This document shows, piece after piece, positions 33,108 through 39,859 of a stretch of DNA of 64,000 nucleotides. The first letter of the stretch is position 1. Every line of letters starts with the position of its first letter. Position numbers and translations under genes: made by a program. The DNA is taken from the NCBI RefSeq assembly GCF_900129505.1, contig NZ_LT670818.1, positions 4,249,001 to 4,313,000 on the forward strand, given 5' to 3'. The notes below the pieces were generated by a model that made no database searches, was not told the origin of the DNA, and saw only the letters and a list, made by a program, of their open reading frames with translations. Source of the DNA: Bradyrhizobium erythrophlei (GTDB lineage: Bacteria; Pseudomonadota; Alphaproteobacteria; Rhizobiales; Xanthobacteraceae).

Positions 33108-33827
33108 ATGAACGCGCTGCTCCGTGAAATCCTCGATGTGCATGGCGGGCTGGAACGCTGGCGGCGATACAACAAGGTGGAGGCGACGATCGTCAGCGGC
33201 GGCGGCTTCTTCCCCCTGAAAGGCGTGTTGCAGGATCGCAATCCGCGGCGCATGACCGTGTGGTTGCACGAGGAGCGGTCGTCCGTCACGCCCTACGGAG
33301 CTCCCGATCAGCGCACGATGTTCACGCCGGACCGCATCGCCATCGAGAAGCTCGATGGCACGGTGGTCGCCCAGCGCTACGCGCCGAGGGATTCTTTCGC
33401 CGGACACCAAATGCATACGCCCTGGGATCCGCTGCACCGCGCCTACTTCAACGGCGAAGCCGTGTGGACATATCTCACGACGCCATTCCTGCTGGCGATG
33501 GACGGGGTCCGCGTCGAAGAGACCGAGGCCTGGCGCGAGGGGACGGAGACCTGGCGCGTGCTGCGCGCCTACTTCCCCAGCTGGATGGAAACCCACTGCA
33601 TGGTCCAGGACTTCTTCTTCGGCGAGGACATGATGCTGCGCCGTCATGATTACAGCGTGAACGTGGCGGGAGGTTTTCCGGCTGCCCAACTCACGTCCGG
33701 CTATATCGAAGCGGACGGCATTCGTCTCCCGAGCTTACGGCGCGCCTACACACGCGGTCCCGATCGCAGGCCCATTACGGACATGCTGATGGTCTCAATC
33801 GATTTCAGCGAGGTTGCCTTCGCATAG
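33108..33827 (+). CDS. hypothetical protein linked to molybdenum hydroxylase
   Basis: This 239-residue protein has no signal peptide and no motif I can name. It begins NALLREILDVHGGLERWRRY and contains HTPWDPLHRAYFNGEAVWTY and RHDYSVNVAGG. It looks like a single all-beta domain, as in lipoprotein-carrier-like proteins, but this is a guess. ATG 33108 comes 7 bases after the large-subunit stop with GAGGT before it, so it is co-expressed. A role in substrate or maturation handling is possible. Confidence 0.7.
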   Translation: MNALLREILDVHGGLERWRRYNKVEATIVSGGGFFPLKGVLQDRNPRRMTVWLHEERSSVTPYGAPDQRTMFTPDRIAIEKLDGTVVAQRYAPRDSFAGHQMHTPWDPLHRAYFNGEAVWTYLTTPFLLAMDGVRVEETEAWREGTETWRVLRAYFPSWMETHCMVQDFFFGEDMMLRRHDYSVNVAGGFPAAQLTSGYIEADGIRLPSLRRAYTRGPDRRPITDMLMVSIDFSEVAFA

Positions 33828-34387
33828 TCATCCGCCGCTCGGCACGCTCAGCGGCGGCAGGGCGGCCGAACCGACGGGTATTGTCGGTTCCTGAATCGGT
33901 CTCTAATCTTCGTCGCCCCGCCGCGTGTTCGGGGAAACACTCGAGCCCGAGGCAATGGCTCGTTGAGCGCATCGAGCGGCCAAGCAGCTACCCCGCTGCT
34001 GACAAGAACAATGAAATCACGCCATCTCATGGGTTCGTCTGCCCCAGGCCAACCAACTCCCTTTTATGGATTTTATATCTGTTGCGGATGCGCGACTAGG
34101 TCACTGGTTAGCGGCTCTTGATGTCCCCTCAGGGTCAAAATCGGCCCTGACGGCCCGAAACGCCACTTCCGCTTTGCCCCAATCAAGGGACATCAACAGA
34201 CCGGTCCGGTAGGTCCGGTTGGTGCCAGGTCATACGGAATGTCCAACAAGACGAAGGCCCTCGGATGGGAATGGCGCGAAGAAAGCCCTTAGCCGGTGGC
34301 GTGACGTTGCGATTCTTAGCTTTTGTTTAGTTGTTTCTGCCTTGTGATGTGTTAGTACGCGGCGCCAGCAAATAAGGAGCTAACAAG
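33828..34387. other. intergenic stretch containing a dispersed repeat
   Basis: No gene seen. Positions 34120-34195 hold a minus-strand copy of a roughly 65-75-bp dispersed repeat also found at 34691-34760, 50776-50842, 52676-52735 and 54234-54296. AAGGAG ahead of the next small gene lies at the right edge. Confidence 0.6.
34120..34195 (-). repeat. dispersed intergenic repeat, family A, copy 1
   Basis: On the minus strand it starts TGATGTCCCTTGATTGGGG, continues CAAAGCGGAAGTGG and ends GATTTTGACCC. The plus-strand copy at 50776-50842 has TGATGTCCGTTGATCGGGG, TAGAGCGGAAGT and TTTTTGACCC at the same positions. It is non-coding; function unknown. Confidence 0.7.
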
Positions 34388-34582
34388 TTGAAAGTTGCGA
34401 AGCCAAAGAAAAACGGCAAAGCAGTGCGTCGCGAATGGACGAAGACTGACGTCAAGGAGCTCAAGGCACATTCGAAGGCGAGAACACCGGTCACCAAAAT
34501 ATCTAAAGAGACAAAGCGCACGATTGGTGCGCTGCGCCAGAAGGCGCTACATCTCGGGATTGGACTCGGGCATCAGCGGTAA
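34388..34582 (+). CDS. small SANT/Myb-like DNA-binding protein
   Basis: This is a 64-residue basic protein. After a lysine-rich lead (KPKKNGKAVRR) it shows EWTKTDVKELKAHSKA then ISKETKRTIGALRQKALHLG, the same W-x-x-x-D and KR(T/S)IGA(L/I) pattern as the protein at 5045-5233. The fold would be a short helix-turn-helix. The start is TTG 34388 because AAGGAG precedes it by eight bases and no ATG is available. No neighbouring operon. Confidence 0.6.
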   Translation: MKVAKPKKNGKAVRREWTKTDVKELKAHSKARTPVTKISKETKRTIGALRQKALHLGIGLGHQR

Positions 34583-35030
34583 ACGCCGAGCACGGCGCGG
34601 CAGAGCTGAGAAGACGAAACCTGCCGCGCGGCAAGTTAGTCCCCTAGCCATGTGGACGGCATCTTAGCGGCTCAACCAAGTTAATGTTTCAGTTGGGTCA
34701 AAGGCGTCACTTTGAACGTGCGTCGGTCACTTCCGGTCGATCCCGATAAGCAGACGTTCTCAGTGTCCCTCGGCATGTATCAAAGGTGCCAGCAGACGAC
34801 ATTCCATTTCGGACGCCTCGCCCCACAGCCGCCGCGGGGATAATTTTCTGCAATCTCTCGTTAGCGGTGTCCCGCCGCAACATTAGCCTACGATTCTTAA
34901 CCCTTGCCGTTGCTGCGCCCGCCCATCATCATTGGTGCCAATTCTTCATCGCAGCTAGGTGGTGACCGTGCCGGGCACGAGTAATTGGCGGCTCCGCGAC
35001 GGCGAACAAATCATTGCTTGCAATACAAGC
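34583..35030. other. intergenic stretch with a degenerate repeat copy
   Basis: No gene seen. Positions 34691-34760 match the minus strand of dispersed repeat family A in degenerate form (GATCGACCGGAAGTGACC and GCCTTTGACCC on that strand). The rest shows nothing recognisable. Confidence 0.5.
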
Positions 35031-35271
35031 CTATTGGGTCTTAAGTTCCTCGCCGAATCGGTTGACGGCGCTTGGATCAGCTAGGTCGACGTTGAGGGTG
35101 AGGCTCCGCACGCCGTAATTGGCGGTGAGGCGTTTAGCTAGGCCCGCAATACCTCGATAGAGCCGGCAACTAACACCAGGTTCACGCCACGCGCCGCGAG
35201 TGCATCCGCAAAGGCTTCCCCTAATCCTTTGGATGCCCCGGTGATCAGTGCAGTGAGCCGCGGTAAACCAC
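35031..35271 (-). pseudogene. short-chain dehydrogenase remnant
   Basis: The minus strand reads LTALITGASKGLGEAFADAL then AARGVNLVLVA, an SDR cofactor-binding N-terminus (TGASKGLG). It hits a TAG and continues in another frame as GLAKRLTANYGVRSLTLNVD. A one-base change would rejoin them. Only the first ~80 codons of a ~260-codon gene remain, with no catalytic residues. It lies just downstream of the DoxX-type gene. Confidence 0.6.
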
Positions 35272-35296
35272 CATCTGTGCTCCTTGCATAAGAGGA

Positions 35297-36224
35297 CTAG
35301 GTGGCCAAGACCTTGCGTACGACGCTGGGCACGAGGCGGCGGGCCGATTCGCTCCGCCATAAATCCGTGTCTGCCGAATAGCGGCCGCCGCCGACCACTG
35401 CGAACACCGCGATCATTGCGGCCCAAAATACGCCGAATTCGTAACCTCCCTCTGGCAGCGCCCATACGTAGCCGATCTGAAAGTGACCGCCCCAAAGCAT
35501 CGACATCAGCAAATATACCGATCCGAGCAAAGCAACGGGGCGCGTGAAGATTCCCAACGTGAGTCCAACAGCGGAAATGAGCTCGATCGTTCCGGCGAGT
35601 GCAACCTGTATGGCGGGCATATGAAGCCCGAGGCTCTCAAAATACAGTACGTAAATTTTGAATTGAAAGGGCCCGCCGAGGATGTGACTCCCAAGATGAG
35701 GCACAAACATTAAGCCGACGTAGACTCTAATAAAGAACAGTGCAGATGCATTGAGCGCCTCTTCTCTTGAATCCGCCGCTGCTGCAACCGATGCGGACCG
35801 AAGGATGAATTGGACGAATATCAGCGCGCCAAGAAGCCAACCGAGCAGCTCAAAGCCCGGTACGCCCGGGCCTGTCGCGACGAGCAGGTCGAGATCATCG
35901 GGTTTCAATCCGGCGATGCTGGCCGGAGGGTTCAAATTCAGAATGCTGAACAAGCGCGAAACGACGGCGGTGGCCAGAGCCAACGCTGCGACGGCGATGA
36001 AAGAGCCACGCAGGTGCCAAATCGCGGATATTAGCAGTAGCGCCATCCCAAACCGTGGTCGATGCGGTAAACCACGCGGTGACAGGCTGGGCGAGGATAA
36101 CGCTTAAGCCCCATCCGATCATGATGAGGGCGACGACCAAAGTCACACGGCTCAGCCAGCGCGTAGAGTCATTGATACTCGTTACACGTGTTTCGCTGTT
36201 GTACTGGGGTTGGAGTGAGCTCAT
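35297..36224 (-). pseudogene. DoxX-family membrane protein, frame broken near the N-terminus
   Basis: The main frame (from 36046) encodes about 249 residues with several helices; its second half is DoxX-like (ALFFIRVYVGLMFVPHLGSH, GTIELISAVGLTLGIFTRP). Upstream, ATG 36224 (preceded by AAGGACG) opens a different frame with one membrane helix (TLVVALIMIGWGLSVILAQ) that passes out of register near 36046-36080. The two probably form one ancestral protein with a DUF4345-like front half and a DoxX back half. If ATG 36046 is used, a shorter protein could still be made. Confidence 0.55.
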
Positions 36225-36273
36225 GATTTCGTCCTTTCTCACAAACAAAATCTTGCGGTCTTCGGCTTGCCGA

Positions 36274-36825
36274 TCACGATCCGACCTTGGCGACGCCCAT
36301 CTCTTGCAGCAGCGTCAGATTGTCCTCGATGTGCCAATTGTCGGTGATGCGGCCGTTCCCGATCTTGACGAGGTCGGTGGCCGTGAAGGGGACCGGCTGG
36401 CCTTTGCCCTGCGTTTGTCCGAACCTACCGGTGAAATGACCGGTGAAGTTCATGTGCACGGTGACGTAGTCGCCCGCCAGGATCATTTTCTTTACCGTGA
36501 CCTTGAGATCGGGCACGGCGGCGCGGAACCGCCGCGAGGCGAAAGCCGGTCCCTCGGGCCCTTGCGGTCGGCCCGGCGGCAGCGTGTGATCGGTGAAGTT
36601 AGGCGCGATGGCTTCCTTCAGCAGGCCTTCATCGCCGGTGTTCCAGAAATCGTAGAAGGCGCGAACTGCCTTCATCGTCACCTCGCGTTCCGCATCGGGG
36701 CTTGGCGTGGCGATGACGAGGTCATCGATCTTGACGCTATCGGCGGCAAAGGCCGGCATGGAGATCCAAAGCGTCAATACGGCGAGGACCTCGATCATGC
36801 GGGCAGGCTTCAGCTTCTCTGACAT
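36274..36825 (-). CDS. exported SnoaL-like/ester-cyclase-type protein
   Basis: This is a 183-residue protein with a signal peptide (MIEVLAVLTLWISMPAFA, cut before ADS), then a cystatin-like SnoaL fold: VRAFYDFWNTGDEGLLKEAI, APNFTDHT, VPDLKVTVKKMILAGDYV. The family includes small cyclases and hydrolases; the conserved acidic and His residues fit but do not define a reaction. It is in a leftward series with the deacetylase gene 12 bases upstream. Confidence 0.8.
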   Translation of the reverse strand: MSEKLKPARMIEVLAVLTLWISMPAFAADSVKIDDLVIATPSPDAEREVTMKAVRAFYDFWNTGDEGLLKEAIAPNFTDHTLPPGRPQGPEGPAFASRRFRAAVPDLKVTVKKMILAGDYVTVHMNFTGHFTGRFGQTQGKGQPVPFTATDLVKIGNGRITDNWHIEDNLTLLQEMGVAKVGS

Positions 36826-36837
36826 CGAAAGTCTCCT

Positions 36838-37869
36838 TCAGCCTGTCGGCCCGGGCAGGCCGGTTGCGCTCGGTGGACCCCGATCGACAACCGGCGTGCT
36901 GGCGCGGTTGGCCAGCACGTAGCGGGCGATCTCGTCCTTCCGGGCGAACCAGACATCCTCCTTTCCCTTAGCGTAGGTGAGGAAGCGGTCGAGGGCTCGT
37001 ATCCTGCCGGCGTGGCCGGAGATGCGATCGTGCAGGCTGACCACCATCATGCGCCGTCGATGCACGCCCTCTTCGTAAAGCTGATCGAACTCGTCGCGCA
37101 GCGCCTGCTCGTAGGCGGCCGCGTTCCAGCCAACGAAGGGAAAGGAGACGATGTCGTTCATGTGGAAGGTATAGGGGACCGTCACGAAATCCCTCCCGCG
37201 TAACGGGACAATAAACGGCTCGTCGTGGCTCGGTTCGTCGATGTGATAAACAAAGCCCAGATCCTGCAGCGTCTCCAGGATGGCGATGGAGTTGCGCATC
37301 CAGTACGCGTTCCAACCGATCGGTATCTGGCCGGTGATCTTATGGATCGTCTCGACGCTATCGGCGATGAAGCGCTTCTCTTCGTCACGGGAGAGTTGAT
37401 ACGAGTTGTCCCACACCCGGCCGTGCGCGGCGGCTTCATGCCCGCGTCGCACGATCTCCCGAGCCAGATCCGGGGAGGTTTCCACCGCTTTGCCGATCAT
37501 GAACGATGAGAGCTTGATGCCGTGCTTGTCCATGAGGTCGAGCACGCGGGGGATGCCTTCGTAATGGCCGTAGGCGAAGAAGGCGTTGGTCGGCAGATCC
37601 GGCACGCCCTTCTCGATTGGGTCCGGGATTACACCGCCTGCGCCCGAGATCGGCTGCCCGCCGCCTTCGAACATGAGCGAGAAACTCACCGCCAGCCGCG
37701 CGCCGTTCGGCCAGAAGCCGCCTGCGTTGCGGTCAGACGTACTGATGGTTGTCGTCGCGGCGCTGGCGACGCCGGATAGGCTACCGGCAGTGGTAGCTGT
37801 CGCGAGTGCGACGGTTTGAAGAGCCTCTCGGCGATTGAGATGCAAGGGCTTCGGTGCAGGATTGATCAT
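36838..37869 (-). CDS. Tat-exported polysaccharide deacetylase-family protein (PuuE-like)
   Basis: This is a 343-residue protein with a leader HLNRREALQTVALATATTAG typical of Tat export. The NodB/deacetylase fold is shown by RRGHEAAAHGRVWDN (metal His pair) and IPIGWNAYWMRNS, which fits the PuuE/allantoinase-like branch, with ring-amide rather than polysaccharide substrates. The first metal Asp motif is degenerate (VSFSLMFEGG), so activity is uncertain. Its first codons and upstream region are duplicated at 39465-39590. Confidence 0.8.
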   Translation of the reverse strand: MINPAPKPLHLNRREALQTVALATATTAGSLSGVASAATTTISTSDRNAGGFWPNGARLAVSFSLMFEGGGQPISGAGGVIPDPIEKGVPDLPTNAFFAYGHYEGIPRVLDLMDKHGIKLSSFMIGKAVETSPDLAREIVRRGHEAAAHGRVWDNSYQLSRDEEKRFIADSVETIHKITGQIPIGWNAYWMRNSIAILETLQDLGFVYHIDEPSHDEPFIVPLRGRDFVTVPYTFHMNDIVSFPFVGWNAAAYEQALRDEFDQLYEEGVHRRRMMVVSLHDRISGHAGRIRALDRFLTYAKGKEDVWFARKDEIARYVLANRASTPVVDRGPPSATGLPGPTG

Positions 37870-37940
37870 TCGCGACTCCGTCTGCTTGACGCCCTCTCAA
37901 CTCTTCTTGGATAGATTGTATTCGGCGCTTGGCCTTGGTT

Positions 37941-38378
37941 TCATTCCGTGATTTTCACGAACCCCTCTTGTACGAGCTGCGTCGTTCTCGCCATGGCATC
38001 CGTATTGACCTTGACTCCAGGAAGCAGATCTACGTTTCCCCAGTTGTAAATTTTCGCAGTCGCGCCACATAACTCAATTTCCGCACCGCGTTTCATCAGG
38101 TCAGCGACAAGCTCCTTGTAAGGGTTGCCGGTCGCTATATTACGTTCGGTGTTGTAGGCGCTGTCGTTCAACGTCACGTGGCCGGCGTTCGTGTGAAAGA
38201 CGGCGATGACCTCCGACTTGGCGTTCCAATCGGTGATGTCGTTCTCGATAAGCTGAAGGTGGAAAATCGAAGCAGGCAGATCCCCTTCGAACGCCAACGC
38301 GCCAATACTGAACACCGTCTTCACGTTCGACAGCTTCACCGGTATATCGATGGGAAGGAGTTTTTCGGAAGCAGACAT
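37941..38378 (-). CDS. DsrE-family protein
   Basis: This is a 145-residue DsrE/DsrF-like protein: VKTVFSIGALAFEGDLPASI, then VIAVFHTNAGHVTLND, and KRGAEIELCGATAKIYNWG with a single Cys at the position used in sulfur-relay members of the family. No signal peptide, yet its neighbours are exported. It may handle a persulfide or be a structural homologue only. It is the second of the leftward series, about 70 bases upstream of the deacetylase gene. Confidence 0.75.
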   Translation of the reverse strand: MSASEKLLPIDIPVKLSNVKTVFSIGALAFEGDLPASIFHLQLIENDITDWNAKSEVIAVFHTNAGHVTLNDSAYNTERNIATGNPYKELVADLMKRGAEIELCGATAKIYNWGNVDLLPGVKVNTDAMARTTQLVQEGFVKITE

Positions 38379-38463
38379 GTCAAAGTTCCTTTCTAAGGCT
38401 GACGCTCTTTATGCCTTGCAGGACGGAGTTCGCGTCGGCGGCTGAACATCTGAGCGAACGGCG

Positions 38464-39435
38464 TCAGACGCCTTGGTAAACCAGTTGCGTGAAGAACGCC
38501 GGGCTTATGACGAATTGACCCCACTTCGCGTCGTATGCGGCGGTAGGCTTGGCGGCGATCGTCTCGTCGAGGGAGCGACCCTGCTGCTTGAGTTTTGAGA
38601 CGTTCTCGTGGATGGCGAAAAGCATGTCGCGATAGGCCGAAAGCTCTGCCCTGTTGCTCACCGGCTTACCATGACCGGGGATCACGATTGTTCTATCAGT
38701 CGCGGCAGCGAGATTTGCCTCGGCGGCCTTGATCATCCCCTCGATGTTTCCACCGGTCGAGTAGTCGATGAATGGATAGATGCCGTTCCAATACGTATCG
38801 CCGGTATGAAGAATATCTGCTTCAGGGATGGTGACGGATATATCGCTGTCCGTATGCGCCGGACCGTAATATTTGAGGGCAAGCGTGGAGCGATTGAGGG
38901 TCAGAGTCTTCTCCGACGAGAAAATTTCGGTCGGGATCGCCGCTAACGGCGGCGAAGGGAAGTTGAAATTCCAGTCCTCGACCCGCTGAGCTACCAAGAG
39001 ATGCTTGCGGGTATTCTCATGGGCCAGAATGGCTACCCCTTCCGCATTCAGCCATTGATTGCCGTCCGTGTGATCGAAATGCCAGTGGGTGTTGATCAGA
39101 TGTCTGATCGGATCGCGGCTGAGGCCGTTGGCGGCCTCCAGGATTCGCGGGCGGGATGCGGTGATTCCGGCATCGATGAACACCTTGCCGTCGGCACCGG
39201 TAAGGACAGCGATATTGCCGCCAGAGCCCTCGAGGATGCTGACGTCACCGCGCAGCCTGTGGACCTTGATGGGCGCCTTGGTGGCGTCATCACGGATCAG
39301 ATCCACGATATTGCGTGCTTCGGCGTAGGCTTGCGAGGGGCTCAACCAGCTGCCGGTGGCTGTAAACGTGGCGGCGGCCATGCAGCAGAGGCAGAAGCCG
39401 CGACGTGATAAGGTGTGTGGATGCAGGGTGGGCAT
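38464..39435 (-). CDS. Tat-exported metallo-beta-lactamase-fold hydrolase
   Basis: This is a 323-residue zinc hydrolase. Leader TLSRRGFCLCCMAAATFTAT predicts Tat export. The metal motif is HLINTHWHFDHTDG (His117, His119, Asp121, His122), with further ligands in YGPAHTDSD and IVIPGHGKPV. ATG 39435 follows AGGAGA; the frame is open upstream but those codons are a duplicated copy of the deacetylase gene start. It is first in the leftward cluster, transcribed away from the NB-ARC regulator. Confidence 0.85.
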   Translation of the reverse strand: MPTLHPHTLSRRGFCLCCMAAATFTATGSWLSPSQAYAEARNIVDLIRDDATKAPIKVHRLRGDVSILEGSGGNIAVLTGADGKVFIDAGITASRPRILEAANGLSRDPIRHLINTHWHFDHTDGNQWLNAEGVAILAHENTRKHLLVAQRVEDWNFNFPSPPLAAIPTEIFSSEKTLTLNRSTLALKYYGPAHTDSDISVTIPEADILHTGDTYWNGIYPFIDYSTGGNIEGMIKAAEANLAAATDRTIVIPGHGKPVSNRAELSAYRDMLFAIHENVSKLKQQGRSLDETIAAKPTAAYDAKWGQFVISPAFFTQLVYQGV

Positions 39436-39859
39436 CGAATTCTCCTGACAGGAAAGACGGGCATCGCGAGTGCGACGATCGCCGCCGACGGTCCGACGAG
39501 TCTCTCGACGATTGAGATGCGAGGGCTTCTGTGCGGAATTGATCATTCGCGACTCCGTCTGCTTGATGCGCTTTCAACTCTGCTTGATTGGGAAGTCTCC
39601 TCGGGTTGGGGTGAACACCGAAAGGAAGAGTTCCATGCGGTACGCCGCGCCAGGACGACGTTCTACCGTGGCGCAGCGCAGCAATTCCTTGAAGCAGTCC
39701 TGAATATTTCTGAGAAGTTGAGAGGCCTTGCCCGGAAAGCGGTCGGCGACCCAACGCTCGTGCAGCAATGGTCGTCGGCCAGCGACGGAACCGGTCCTTG
39801 CGGCTTGCGCGCTGCCGAATTCTGATAAAACGTGAGATATCCTGAACAGGGACCGCGAC
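39436..39859. other. divergent regulatory region with duplicated gene start
   Basis: This separates the leftward exported-enzyme cluster from the rightward regulator. Positions 39465-39590 are a diverged duplicate of 37801-37915, the start and upstream region of the deacetylase gene, including TGATCATTCGCGACTCCGTC in both. No further gene seen. Confidence 0.6.
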
